Assembly (NCBI RefSeq): GCF_020169335.1
Contig: NZ_JAIEZN010000002.1
Coordinates: 310,001 to 374,000, forward strand
Direction of reading: 5' to 3'
DNA: 64,000 bases
Origin: Devosia aquimaris
GTDB taxonomy: Bacteria; Pseudomonadota; Alphaproteobacteria; Rhizobiales; Devosiaceae
A program made the position numbers and the translations under genes. Below are positions 56,033-64,000 of this stretch, piece after piece. Each line of letters starts with the position of its first letter. The first letter of the stretch is position 1. The notes under the pieces are model-generated. The model was not told where the DNA came from, did no database searches, and saw nothing but the letters and a program-made list of their open reading frames with translations.

Positions 56033-57145
56033 CTACTCTGCCGCCGCCGCCACATCAATTGCCAGTTCATCCAGCGCGATATCCTCGCCATTGGCCAGCA
56101 GGATGACGGTCAGGCCGGTATCGAGATTGCGCTGATAATAGGTGGACGTTCCCATCCAGCTGCCGCTGTGTGTGGCGTAGTTTTCGCCGCCCCAACTCTC
56201 GAGCACCCAACCAAAACCATAGCCGGCGCCGTCATCGTCGATCGGCGACCCATCATCGAGCGTACCGTTCTCAAACAGTGTCTTGGTTGCCTGCTCGTCG
56301 AGCAGCGCTCCATCGCTCAAGGCCGCCTCATAGAGCGCCAGATCATCAAGGCAGGTCAGCACATTGCCGTCGCCCTCCAAAAGGCTGGGCACATGGCTGA
56401 GTTCGAAATCGCCACCAAAGCCACTATAGCCCGCGGCCATGCGGTCGGGGTCCACCCCCTCGGCCAGCTCCACCAGATTGGTCGAACCCATGCCCAGACC
56501 ATCCCAGATCCGCGCATGCAGCACGGCATTGAGGCTTTCGGCGCCATCCGCCTTGGCCACCAGACTACCCAGCGTGGCATAGCCGCTGTTGGAATATTCG
56601 TACTGTGTGCCCGGCGCATGATCGAGCGGCTGCTGGGCCAGCCAGTTCATCACAATGGCATTGGTCGCCTCGGTGCCCGACACGGACTCCTCATCGGCAT
56701 CGATATAGTCGGTGAGCCCAGATATATGGTGGATCAGATCGCCCACGACGATGGCGCGGTCGTCCGAGTCCTGATCGGCGAATTCTGGTAGGATTTCGGC
56801 GACCGCAGTGTCTTGCTCATAGAGCCCGTCCTCCATCTGAAGCCGCGCGGCCAACGCTGTCATTTCCTTGGACACCGAGGCCAGATCAAAGATGGTTTGC
56901 GAGGTGACCGGCAGTTCCGCGTCAATATCGGCAAAGCCATAGCCGCTCTTGTGCAGCACAGTCCCGTTCGACATCACCAGCACCGCCAACCCGGGCGTGT
57001 CGGCCCCCACATAGGGCTCGACCACATTGTCCACGGCAGCAAGATGCGGCGCATCGGAAGCCGTGGCACCGGACACGACAACCGGAAGACACGCGATCAG
57101 AACTGCAGCAAGACGGACCATCAGCAACCCCGGATAAAGCATCAT
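56033..57145 (-). CDS. Secreted serine hydrolase (class C beta-lactamase / penicillin-binding fold)
   Basis: A protein of about 370 residues with a signal peptide ('VRLAAVLIACLPVVVSGATA'). The serine-hydrolase triad motifs are present: 'ASVSKEM' (S-x-x-K), 'YEYSNSGYATLG' (Y-x-N) and 'THSGSW' (H-x-G). The mature protein is unusually acidic ('DQDSDDRAIVVGD', 'DDGSPIDDDGAG'), fitting a periplasmic or surface enzyme. Members cleave esters or D-amino acid peptides; substrate unknown. Start uncertain (57166, 57145, 57142 or 57121). Confidence 0.88.
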   Translation of the reverse strand: MMLYPGLLMVRLAAVLIACLPVVVSGATASDAPHLAAVDNVVEPYVGADTPGLAVLVMSNGTVLHKSGYGFADIDAELPVTSQTIFDLASVSKEMTALAARLQMEDGLYEQDTAVAEILPEFADQDSDDRAIVVGDLIHHISGLTDYIDADEESVSGTEATNAIVMNWLAQQPLDHAPGTQYEYSNSGYATLGSLVAKADGAESLNAVLHARIWDGLGMGSTNLVELAEGVDPDRMAAGYSGFGGDFELSHVPSLLEGDGNVLTCLDDLALYEAALSDGALLDEQATKTLFENGTLDDGSPIDDDGAGYGFGWVLESWGGENYATHSGSWMGTSTYYQRNLDTGLTVILLANGEDIALDELAIDVAAAAE

Positions 57146-57235
57146 CCTTGGTCGTGCCGCAGCCATGCCGGACTGTCAATCGGGCCGTCACCGAGACCGA
57201 TGGCAGACCAGTCGCGGCGCCCCGGAACCGGCCGC

Positions 57236-57622
57236 TCAGCGGTTGTGATAGAGCGAGATCCAGGTGCCATCGGGATCGGCGACATAGGCCACCCTGTTGC
57301 CCGCCGGGCTGTCAAAAGGCGCCTTGAGGATGTCCACGCCAGCCGCCTGCAGCCTGGCGACCAACGCATCGACATCGTCGACCTTGAGGCCGACCTCAAA
57401 GGGATGGCCGGCGCTGGGCCCGGGCATGCCATGCGATGCCAGCCCCTCTGGCGAGCTGATGGCAATGCGCGCTGCGCCCACGCTGTATTCGACATGCTCG
57501 GGGACGCCGCTGGAGGGGAAACGGTAGCTTTCGACCAGCCCTAGCACCGTTCCGTAGAATTGCGCGGCGCGGCCAATGTCCCGGCTATAGATGGTTGCAA
57601 CTGCACTGATGAACTGTGCCAT
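57236..57622 (-). CDS. VOC-family protein
   Basis: A 128-residue VOC module: 'ISAVATIYSRDIGRAAQFYGTVLGLVESYRFPS', 'HPFEVGLKVDDVDALVARLQAAGVDI' and 'VAYVADPDGTWISLYHNR'. The two halves of the beta-alpha-beta-beta-beta fold are complete; the Glu near the end of the usual metal site is replaced by a Ser-Leu-Tyr-His ending. Substrate unknown. A second VOC gene follows on the same strand. Confidence 0.85.
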   Translation of the reverse strand: MAQFISAVATIYSRDIGRAAQFYGTVLGLVESYRFPSSGVPEHVEYSVGAARIAISSPEGLASHGMPGPSAGHPFEVGLKVDDVDALVARLQAAGVDILKAPFDSPAGNRVAYVADPDGTWISLYHNR

Positions 57623-57694
57623 GACCGGCCTCCAGCCAAACCTGCTGGCTGAATTATCGTCCTTTCCGGCGCGCCGTCCAGCAGGCAGAAGACG

Positions 57695-57716
57695 GCGGGC
57701 GGCCAGGGCCGCCCGC
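57695..57716 (-). terminator. GC hairpin between two VOC genes
   Basis: A perfect 9-bp stem (57695-57703 with 57708-57716, loop of 4) lies just past the stop of the upstream VOC gene. Few Ts follow, so it may be a weak terminator. Confidence 0.45.
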
Positions 57717-57721
57717 AGGGA

Positions 57722-58105
57722 TTATTTGACCGACCGGGGCAACTCACCCGACTGCCAGAGGCCGATGCCGAAGCCATCGGGGTCAAGGAAGTCGGCACTC
57801 CAGCCACCGGGAGCCTCCGAAACCGGCGTGACCATGATCACGCCCTGTTCGGCCAGCCCGGCCACGACATCATCGATGCCGCCTTCATCGAGCGTGAACA
57901 CCAGCGCCGGGCTGGTGCCGCGCACCGCCTCCATTTCGAAGAAGATGAGTTCCAGCCCGTTCTCCAGCTGACCCGACAGCCAGAAGGGCTCGGCCCCTTC
58001 CTGGCGGGCCAGGTCAAGACCCAGGGTGGCCGTGTAGAAGGCCTCGGTGCGGGCAATATCGCTGACATAATAGACGATGCTGGCCGTTTTCGGTTTCAAG
58101 CGCAT
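57722..58105 (-). CDS. VOC-family protein
   Basis: A 127-residue VOC module: 'ASIVYYVSDIARTEAFYTATLGLDLARQEG', 'ELIFFEMEAVRG', and 'GWSADFLDPDGFGIGLWQSGE' near the end. It is co-directional with the following VOC gene and lies 26 bases after the sigma-factor gene. Substrate unknown. Confidence 0.85.
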   Translation of the reverse strand: MRLKPKTASIVYYVSDIARTEAFYTATLGLDLARQEGAEPFWLSGQLENGLELIFFEMEAVRGTSPALVFTLDEGGIDDVVAGLAEQGVIMVTPVSEAPGGWSADFLDPDGFGIGLWQSGELPRSVK

Positions 58106-58131
58106 AGGAACCTCCAGTGTGGAACAATAGC

Positions 58132-58758
58132 CTATTGCCGCCGGTCGACGGTTTGTGAGGGGGTGACGATAAAAATATGGCCATCGGGATCATGGCTGCC
58201 GAACTGGCCACCATGCCGGGACAACCCCGCACCCAGCGCCTGGCGGATGCGCCCATAGGCCAGATCGTGACTGAGCCCCGTCATTTCATGGGGAGCAACC
58301 AGCCCGCGCGCCTGCAACTGGCGCTTGAGAGCCAGGATGCGCTGGCGCAATGCCGTATCGGTCAGCCCCAGCAAATAGGCGATCTCGCGCCGATTGTGCC
58401 CGCTCAGCACCAGGGCCGCAACCAGCGCCAACGCTGGCGGCAGGCCGGCCAGCTGCAGCGGGACAGCGGCATCGCTGGCGCTCGGAACCATGGCCTCATG
58501 CCAGGCCGTGTCGCGCCGGCGGCCGCGCAAGGCCTGACGGGTCATCATGCGGGCCCGGTTGCGCACGGTGCCACCGAGCCAGCGCTGCGTCTCGGCATTG
58601 CTCCAGTCGTTGCGCCCTGCCGCAAGGGCGGCCAGCAGCGCATCCTGCACGATATCCTCCACCGCATGGGCATCGAGACAATGGCGCCGCGCGATGACAC
58701 ACAGGCGCAGGAACAGACCCTGGCGCGGGCCGGGACTGGAAAGACGTGTCGCGCTCAG
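58132..58758 (-). CDS. ECF-like RNA polymerase sigma factor (start codon non-canonical)
   Basis: A sigma factor of the small sigma-70 family. Region 2 reads 'DIVQDALLAALAAG…WLGGTVRNRARMMTRQALRGRRR' and region 4 'LVLSGHNRREIAYLLGLTDTALRQRILALKRQL'; the C-terminal 'FGSHDPDGHIF' extension is a feature of a rhizobial subgroup. Sigma-2-like sequence continues upstream of the first GTG (58662) with no ATG, GTG or TTG. CTG at 58758 would form a CTGA overlap with the stop of the GGDEF-EAL gene and give 208 residues. I adopt it, with low confidence in the start. Confidence 0.7.
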   Translation of the reverse strand: MSATRLSSPGPRQGLFLRLCVIARRHCLDAHAVEDIVQDALLAALAAGRNDWSNAETQRWLGGTVRNRARMMTRQALRGRRRDTAWHEAMVPSASDAAVPLQLAGLPPALALVAALVLSGHNRREIAYLLGLTDTALRQRILALKRQLQARGLVAPHEMTGLSHDLAYGRIRQALGAGLSRHGGQFGSHDPDGHIFIVTPSQTVDRRQ

Positions 58759-60890
58759 GACGCCCTGCGCTGATGTGAGACCGCCCGGGCCACATCCGCC
58801 CGCAGCAGATTGACCAATGCCTCCGGCGGCAGCGGCGGCGAGAACAGGAAGCCCTGGACTTCGGTGGCGCCCTGGGCCCGCACCAGCGTCAGCTGGTCCT
58901 GTGTCTCCACCCCCTCGGCGGTGGTCGACATGCCCAGCGACCGCCCCAGCCCGATCACCGCCTGCATGATGGCCTGGCTGTCCTTGCGTTCGGTCAGGTC
59001 GTGCATGAAGGAGCGGTCGATCTTGATCTTGTCGAACGGGAAGCTGCGCAGATAGCTCAGCGACGAATAGCCGGTGCCGAAATCGTCCATCGAAATGCGC
59101 ACGCCCATGGCCCGCAGGTCATGCAGGGTTCGCAGCGTCGCGTCATTCTCGGTCAGCAGCAGCGATTCGGTGATCTCGAGTTCGAGCCGCGCCGCCGGCA
59201 GTCCGGCCGCCGCCAGGGCCGATTTGACCATGCCCACCAGGTCCCGGCCCTTGAACTGGATCGGCGACAGATTGACCGCCACGCGCACCGCTCCCGGCCA
59301 TTGCGCGGCCGCCCGCGTGGCCTCGCGCAGCACCCATTCGCCGATCTGCACGATCAGCCCAGTCTCTTCGGCAATGGGGACGAATTCGGTGGGCGATATG
59401 GTGCGGTCGTCATGGTCCCAGCGCAGCAGCGCCTCCACGCATGTGACCCGGTCTTCCTCCAGCCCCAGCAGGGGTTGATAGACCAGCCGCAGCTCCTCGC
59501 GCTGCAACGCCAGGCGCAGCCCGGCCTCGATGTTGCGCCGCCGCTGCAGCTCGGCATCCATGCCATTCTCGAAGAAGTGGTAGGTCGAGCGCCCCTCGCT
59601 CTTGGCGCGATAGAGCGCCAGATCGGCATTCTTGACCAGGGTGTCGGTCTTGTCCCCGTCTCCCGGACCCACGGCAATGCCGATGCTGGCGCCAATCTCG
59701 ATCTGCTGGCCACCGATATTCATGGGCGCGCTGATGGCCCGGATAATCCGGTCGGCGACCTTGGCCGCTGCCGACGCATCCTCGATCTCCCGCATCAGCA
59801 GGGCGAACTCGTCGCCACCCAGCCGCGCCAGCACATCGGTTTCCCGCGTGGCGCCCCATAGCCGCGCTGACGCCTGCTTGATGACCTCGTCGCCCACGGC
59901 ATGGCCCAGCGTATCATTGACCGCCTTGAAGTGATCCAGGTCGATATAGAGCACCGCCGCCATTTCGCCGCGACTGAGGTTCTGCTCGGTCTTGGCCATC
60001 TGCTCGAGGAACTCGATGCGATTGGGCAGGTCGGTCAGCGCGTCATGCCGCGCCAGATGGCGGATGCGGGCCTCGTTCTGCCGCTGCTCGGTAATATCCT
60101 CATGGGTCGACACCCAGCCGCCATCCTTCATCGGATGGTGCTGCATCATGATGGTGCGGCCATTAAGCTCGTGGATGTTCTTGCCATATTCGCAGCGCGC
60201 AATGACGTCGCGGCGCCAGGCCAGATATTCCTCGCGCGTCATGTCGGCGCTCATGCCGACATCGAACAGATGGTTCAGGATGTCGTCGAGCTGCGTGCCG
60301 GGCGTGAGCAGCTCGGCCGGCAGATTATAGATGCGGGCATAGGGCTCGTTGCAGATCACCAGCCGTCCGCGTGCATCCATCATGCACAGGCCCTGGCTGA
60401 TATTGTTCACCGCCGCATCAAGGCGGATATTCTGTCGCTCCAGCTCCAGCTTGCGCTTTTGCGCCACTTCGCTGCGCGCCACTTCCTCGGTGATGTCCTC
60501 ATGCGTCACCACCCAGCCCAGCGCCGGCGAATAGACATGGGCGGTCTCGACCGTGCGCCCGCCATCCACCACCTCGGTATTCTTCACCCGTGCGCCGCTG
60601 CGATTGGCCAGCAGCTCTGCGGTATAGACTTCGTAGAATTCGTCTGCCTTGAGGTCGGGATGGTTGCCCAGGCTGCTGCTCAGCTGCACCACCTCTTCCA
60701 GGCTCATGCCCCGGCGCAGCGCGCTTTGCGAGAAGCCATAGATGTCGCGATAGTGCTTGTTCCACATCACCAGGCGGAACTGTGGCGACCAGACGCAGAA
60801 GCCATAGGGGATGTTCTCGAGGGCAGCGTCGAGCAGCAAGGCTTCGGCAAGACTTGCCACTTCGCTGAGACTGTCTGCTTGCACCCGCAT
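58755..60890 (-). CDS. PAS-PAS-GGDEF-EAL cyclic-di-GMP protein
   Basis: A 711-residue cytoplasmic protein: PAS 1 (~20-130, 'IPYGFCVWSPQFRLVMWN'), PAS 2 (~155-270), GGDEF (~280-440) and EAL (~450-700). 'RLGGDEF' and 'CVEALLRWDH' with 'DDFGTGYSSL' are intact, and 'RETDVLARLGGDEF' provides the RxxD inhibitory I-site five residues before GGDEF, so feedback by c-di-GMP is likely. PAS domains with 'GRLVICNEPYARIYNLP' may bind a cofactor. I use the ATG at 60890; GTG at 60899 is possible. It is coupled to the sigma factor. Confidence 0.92.
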   Translation of the reverse strand: MRVQADSLSEVASLAEALLLDAALENIPYGFCVWSPQFRLVMWNKHYRDIYGFSQSALRRGMSLEEVVQLSSSLGNHPDLKADEFYEVYTAELLANRSGARVKNTEVVDGGRTVETAHVYSPALGWVVTHEDITEEVARSEVAQKRKLELERQNIRLDAAVNNISQGLCMMDARGRLVICNEPYARIYNLPAELLTPGTQLDDILNHLFDVGMSADMTREEYLAWRRDVIARCEYGKNIHELNGRTIMMQHHPMKDGGWVSTHEDITEQRQNEARIRHLARHDALTDLPNRIEFLEQMAKTEQNLSRGEMAAVLYIDLDHFKAVNDTLGHAVGDEVIKQASARLWGATRETDVLARLGGDEFALLMREIEDASAAAKVADRIIRAISAPMNIGGQQIEIGASIGIAVGPGDGDKTDTLVKNADLALYRAKSEGRSTYHFFENGMDAELQRRRNIEAGLRLALQREELRLVYQPLLGLEEDRVTCVEALLRWDHDDRTISPTEFVPIAEETGLIVQIGEWVLREATRAAAQWPGAVRVAVNLSPIQFKGRDLVGMVKSALAAAGLPAARLELEITESLLLTENDATLRTLHDLRAMGVRISMDDFGTGYSSLSYLRSFPFDKIKIDRSFMHDLTERKDSQAIMQAVIGLGRSLGMSTTAEGVETQDQLTLVRAQGATEVQGFLFSPPLPPEALVNLLRADVARAVSHQRRAS

Positions 60891-61016
60891 TGCCTCCACG
60901 CGCGCCAGTCAGGCCGCATCACCGGCGAACGCTAAACTCTTCTGCTTAAGGAGAAATAAACCGCAGTGCGGAAGTCATTGACGGCTTTCGCTGCATAGGG
61001 GCCAGCAGCGGGCCCC

Positions 61017-61043
61017 GGCCGGACCAATAGTATCGGTCCGGCC
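61017..61043. repeat. Inverted repeat downstream of argG
   Basis: A perfect 9-bp stem (61017-61025 with 61035-61043, loop of 9) lies 20 bases past the argG stop. It may help end the transcript, but no T-run follows on the minus strand. Confidence 0.4.
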
Positions 61044-61063
61044 AGGTGCTGAGAGTGGTGTAA

Positions 61064-62287
61064 TCAGCCTGCAGACTTGGCGTTGCGCGCCGCCCAGGTC
61101 TTGAGGCGCAGGCCGTTGAGGCGGATAAAGCCCTCGGCATCGTGGTGGTCGTAGGCCACGGCGCCCTCTTCAAAGGTCACCAGATCCATCGAGTAGAGCG
61201 AATAGGGCGAGGTGCGCGCGATCACATTGGCGCTGCCCTTGTAGAGCTTCACGGTGACTTCGCCGGTGACATAGGTCTGGCTCTTGTCGATCAGGGCCTG
61301 CAGCATTTCGCGCTCGGGCGAATACCAGAAGCCATTGTAGATCAGCTCGGCATATTTGGGCATCAGCTCATCCTTGAGATGGGCTTCGCCACGATCGAGC
61401 GTGATCGATTCAATGCCGCGGTGCGCCGCCAGGAGGATGGTGCCGCCGGGGGTTTCGTAGAGCCCGCGGCTCTTCATGCCCACGAAGCGGTTTTCCACCA
61501 GGTCGAGCCGGCCCACGCCATGCTTGCCGCCCAGCTCGTTGAGCTTGGTGAGCAGCGCGGCCGGCGACAGGGCCTCGCCATTGATCGAGACCGGATCACC
61601 CTTTTCAAAGCCAATGGTGATGATCTCGGCGGCGTCGGGGGCCTTTTCCGCGTCGACCGTGCGCTGCGGAACATAGTCGGGATAGGGCACAGCCGGATCT
61701 TCCAGCACCATGCCTTCGGACGAGGTGTGCAGCAGATTGGCGTCCACCGAGAACGGGGCCTCGCCGCGCTTGTCCTTGGCAATCGGGATCTGGTTCTTCT
61801 CGGCATAGTTGAGCAGCGCCGTGCGCGAGCGCAGGTCCCACTCGCGCCAGGGGGCGATGACCTTGAGACCGGGCATCAGCGCATTGGCGGTGAGCTCGAA
61901 GCGGACCTGATCATTGCCCTTGCCGGTGGCGCCATGGGCAATGGCGTCGGCGCCGGTCTCGCGGGCGATGTCGACCAGATGCTTGGCGATCACCGGGCGG
62001 GCAATCGAGGTACCCAGGAGGTACTGGCCTTCATAGAGCGCGTTGGCGCGGAACATGGGGAAGACGAAATCGCGCACGAATTCCTCGCGCACGTCCACGA
62101 TGCGGATGTCGTTGATGCCGAACATCTCGGCCTTCTTGCGGGCCGGCTCCAGCTCTTCGCCCTGGCCCAGATCGGCCGTGAAGGTGATGATCTCGGCCTG
62201 GTAATGCTCCTGCAGCCATTTCAGCATGATGGAGGTGTCGAGCCCGCCCGAATAGGAAAGCACGATCTTCTTGATGTCTTTTGCCAT
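61064..62287 (-). CDS. argG: Argininosuccinate synthase
   Basis: A 407-residue enzyme that joins citrulline and aspartate with ATP. '[19 protein letters not shown]' (PP-loop, residues 7-25), '[10 protein letters not shown]', '[16 protein letters not shown]' and '[12 protein letters not shown]'-like '[13 protein letters not shown]' identify it. Length is normal. It is divergent from the LysE-type exporter with 108 bases between start codons; nothing else of the arginine pathway is adjacent. Confidence 0.98.
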   Translation of the reverse strand: MAKDIKKIVLSYSGGLDTSIMLKWLQEHYQAEIITFTADLGQGEELEPARKKAEMFGINDIRIVDVREEFVRDFVFPMFRANALYEGQYLLGTSIARPVIAKHLVDIARETGADAIAHGATGKGNDQVRFELTANALMPGLKVIAPWREWDLRSRTALLNYAEKNQIPIAKDKRGEAPFSVDANLLHTSSEGMVLEDPAVPYPDYVPQRTVDAEKAPDAAEIITIGFEKGDPVSINGEALSPAALLTKLNELGGKHGVGRLDLVENRFVGMKSRGLYETPGGTILLAAHRGIESITLDRGEAHLKDELMPKYAELIYNGFWYSPEREMLQALIDKSQTYVTGEVTVKLYKGSANVIARTSPYSLYSMDLVTFEEGAVAYDHHDAEGFIRLNGLRLKTWAARNAKSAG

Positions 62288-62395
62288 GGTTCGCCGTCGC
62301 AGTGATGGGTGGCCGCAGAGGGCCGGAATTTTGGCGCACCCTATTCAGGTGCAGGCGCGCGTGCAATTGTCGGCGCGCAGATTCTTGAGATCACC

Positions 62396-63043
62396 ATGCC
62401 CGCCTTTGTCCCCGACCTCTCCGTCATCCTGACCTTTGCCCTGGCCGGTTTCGTGCTGGCCATCACCCCCGGGCCGGACATGGCGCTGTTTGTGTCCCGC
62501 ACCATCAATTTCGGCCGCAGCCACGGCATGGCAACAGTATTGGGCGCGCTGACCGGCATTGCCGTGCACACGAGCCTGGTCGCCTTCGGCATTTCCGTCC
62601 TGATCGTCGCCGCGCCTGCCGCCTTCTGGGTGCTCAAGATCGTCGGTGCGCTCTATCTGGTCTGGCTCGCCATTCAGGCCATCCGCGAAGGCGGAGGGCT
62701 TTTGGTCAATCGCGCGGCCGGCCGGCAGCCGAGTTTTTTCCAGAGCTACATGACCGGACTGGGCATCAACCTGACCAATCCCAAGGTGGCGCTGTTTTTC
62801 GTGACCTTCCTGCCCCAGTTCGTCTCTGCTCATGATCCGGCCGCCGCCGGCAAGCTCTTGTTTCTGGGCGTCGAGTTCGTGGCCGTGTCGCTGCCCATCG
62901 TCATCGCCATCGTGCTGGCGGCCGAATGGCTGACCACCACGCTGCGCGACAACGCCTGGGTCTCCAAGGCGCTCAACTGGAGCTTTGCGGCGGTGTTCAT
63001 GGCCTTTGCCGCCACCATTTTGTTGGCGGAAGGCCGCAAATAG
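62396..63043 (+). CDS. LysE-family amino acid exporter
   Basis: A 215-residue six-helix inner-membrane exporter: 'ILTFALAGFVLAITPGPDMALFVSRTINFGRSHG' with the P-G-P signature, 'VHTSLVAFGISVLIV', 'IGALYLVWLAIQAI' (here 'VGALYLVWLAIQAI') and 'GLGINLTNPKVALFFVTFLPQFV'. These export amino acids such as lysine, arginine or homoserine. Being divergent from argG suggests arginine or a related substrate, but that is inference. Confidence 0.92.
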   Translation: MPAFVPDLSVILTFALAGFVLAITPGPDMALFVSRTINFGRSHGMATVLGALTGIAVHTSLVAFGISVLIVAAPAAFWVLKIVGALYLVWLAIQAIREGGGLLVNRAAGRQPSFFQSYMTGLGINLTNPKVALFFVTFLPQFVSAHDPAAAGKLLFLGVEFVAVSLPIVIAIVLAAEWLTTTLRDNAWVSKALNWSFAAVFMAFAATILLAEGRK

Positions 63044-63095
63044 CGCCGCATTTGCCCCCTAAGGATGCCGCAACCGTATCAAGGGGCAAAAACCT

Positions 63096-63254
63096 ATGGA
63101 CGTACTGCGCATCATCCTGTCCGTGATCATCCCGCCGGTGGGCGTGTTCCTGCAGGTGGGCCTGGGGCTGCACTTCTGGCTCAATATCCTGCTGACGCTG
63201 CTGGGCTATTTCCCCGGCCTGATCCACGCCGTCTGGGTCATCACCCGCAAGTAA
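63096..63254 (+). CDS. YqaE/Pmp3-family small membrane protein
   Basis: A 52-residue protein made of two membrane helices: 'DVLRIILSVIIPPVGVFLQVGLG' and 'FWLNILLTLLGYFPGLIHAVWVI' with the P-P-x-G-V and Y-x-P-G-x-x-H-A motifs of the Pmp3/YqaE family. Such proteins modulate membrane potential or salt stress. Start ATG 63096 has AAGGGG upstream; the gene ends in TAA at 63254. Confidence 0.92.
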   Translation: MDVLRIILSVIIPPVGVFLQVGLGLHFWLNILLTLLGYFPGLIHAVWVITRK

Positions 63255-63281
63255 ACAGGCGACACATCGTAGCGTCGCGCA

Positions 63282-63899
63282 TTACCCCGGCCGTTTCTGG
63301 CTCATGATGGCGACGGGACGCGCCTCATTGTCATTGAAGAACGCCATCCATTCCTCGGTGCCATCGCCATGGCGATGGATCATGTGGGGTGCGCCGATGA
63401 ACTGTGCGCCGCGGGCAGCCAGTTGCGCATGGGCGGCGTCGATGTCGATCACGCGGAAATAAAGGACGCTCTCGGCCCTGGGCTGGCCCGCCTCGGCACT
63501 CAGCATCAGCCGGGTTCCGGCACAGTCGAAAAAGGCCAGATTGCCGAAGGTGTAAAGATGCGGCAGGCCGACAATGTCGCGCCAGAAGGCTTCGGCCGCA
63601 CCGATCTCGCCGACGCTGCGGCTGATCTGCCCCAGGGCACCGATGTCCAGTGATGTCATCTCCATGTCTCCCATCACGCCTTTGACGCCGTTCTTGGGCC
63701 CGCCGATCCAATGCTGCAGCGCCGCCCGATCGGCGAGGCCAAGCTTGCCCAGAATATTGCGCAGATGAAACTTGACGCCATCCCGGCTCATTCCCAGGCG
63801 CCGGGCCATGTCAGCCGGCGCCATGCCGTGTCGCACCGCATGGGCTATCCGCCATTCGGCGGGCGTCAACTGATCGTCATGCGGTGGGCGGCCGCGCAT
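63282..63899 (-). CDS. LuxR-type HTH fused to a VOC domain
   Basis: A 205-residue fusion. The N-terminus (about residues 8-65) is a LuxR-type HTH: 'LTPAEWRIAHAVRHGMAPADMARRLGMSRDGVKFHLRNILGKLGLADRAAL'. A linker 'GPKNGVKGVMGDMEM' leads to a complete VOC module (about residues 82-200, 'FWRDIVGLPHLYTFGNLAFFDCAGTRLML' and 'VLYFRVIDIDAAHAQLAARG'). Probable transcription factor whose VOC half senses a small molecule. The target is unknown; the nearest genes are YqaE and whatever lies past the right edge. Confidence 0.85.
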   Translation of the reverse strand: MRGRPPHDDQLTPAEWRIAHAVRHGMAPADMARRLGMSRDGVKFHLRNILGKLGLADRAALQHWIGGPKNGVKGVMGDMEMTSLDIGALGQISRSVGEIGAAEAFWRDIVGLPHLYTFGNLAFFDCAGTRLMLSAEAGQPRAESVLYFRVIDIDAAHAQLAARGAQFIGAPHMIHRHGDGTEEWMAFFNDNEARPVAIMSQKRPG

Positions 63900-63961
63900 G
63901 GCTCAGGCTCCTGTTTCAACACTGACGCTAGCAGAAGCGCAGGGGATTTTCCCTCCCCCAC

Positions 63962-64000
63962 CTAGCGCTCCTTGCGCGCATCCCGCCTGGCCTTGGTCAT
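63962..64000 (-). CDS. Possible C-terminal tail of a gene entering from the right edge
   Basis: Reading in from 64000 a frame of 12 basic codons (M-T-K-A-R-R-D-A-R-K-E-R) ends in TAG at 63962. It may be the end of a larger gene beyond the window; the evidence is only an open, charge-rich frame. Confidence 0.25.
   Translation of the reverse strand: MTKARRDARKER

Noticed and set aside
54202..56106. 634-codon plus-strand frame opposite typA
   Set aside because: Shadow of typA, rich in His and Gly with no domain pattern.

Overview
This window looks like the chromosome of an alphaproteobacterium of the order Hyphomicrobiales (Rhizobiales). The gene content and order feel closest to Devosia and its relatives, but genus is inference. 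The DNA is very GC-rich, an alphaproteobacterial-type LexA box (GTTC-N7-GTTC) precedes an imuA-imuB-dnaE2 cassette, and several blocks follow rhizobial order: tsaD-gpsA-yciI-EVE beside hemC-hemD-mitofilin-hemY, dapF-mtaB-ftsY, ffh-rpsP, and leuD...leuB. I see no insertion sequence, prophage, CRISPR array or rRNA. There is one tRNA (Thr, anticodon CGT). Nearly all of the window is ordinary core chromosome.

Layout, left to right. 1-4.9 kb: truncated membrane sensor, luciferase-like flavin oxidoreductase, two PagL-like outer-membrane proteins (the second seems to lack the catalytic Ser), BaiN-type flavoprotein, small VOC protein. 4.9-6.3 kb: asd behind a promoter and a candidate Thr/Lys-rich leader peptide. 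6.3-11.6 kb: acetyltransferase, two EamA transporters, two tandem secreted EF-hand proteins with matching terminators, beta-carbonic anhydrase, DUF1737 protein, NUDIX hydrolase. 11.7-16.4 kb: LacI-family regulator divergent from a sugar-acid cluster (IlvD/Edd dehydratase, DapA-family lyase, RraA-like protein), with two operator-like palindromes between them. 16.7-20.5 kb: sdhC-sdhD-sdhA-small secreted Cys protein-sdhB. 20.8-27.3 kb: TerB-like protein, then the SOS mutagenesis cassette.

27.3-32.5 kb: pterin carbinolamine dehydratase, an orphan sugar-type binding protein, a membrane GGDEF-EAL protein, a FeeM/autoinducer-synthase-like acyltransferase and tRNA-Thr. 32.5-36.9 kb (minus): hemC, hemD, mitofilin-like and HemY-like proteins. 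36.9-40.2 kb (plus): tsaD, gpsA, YciI, EVE, DUF1761. 40.2-44.3 kb (minus): yciB, ftsY, mtaB, dapF. 44.6-49.6 kb (plus): a coupled cupin-like oxygenase and FemAB/CelD-like acyltransferase pair, a small methyltransferase, ffh and rpsP. 49.6-55.8 kb: small hypothetical and VOC genes, then minus-strand typA, dedA, leuD, GNAT, ridA, leuB. 56-64 kb: serine hydrolase, two VOC proteins, an ECF-like sigma factor coupled to a PAS-GGDEF-EAL protein, argG, a LysE exporter, a 52-residue YqaE/Pmp3 protein and a LuxR-type HTH-VOC fusion.

No wholly new multi-gene system stands out. The best leads are the asd leader, the cupin-like/acyltransferase pair, the sigma factor with no canonical start codon, the PagL-like pair with a probable dead member, the secreted Cys protein inside the sdh operon, and the HTH-VOC fusion.
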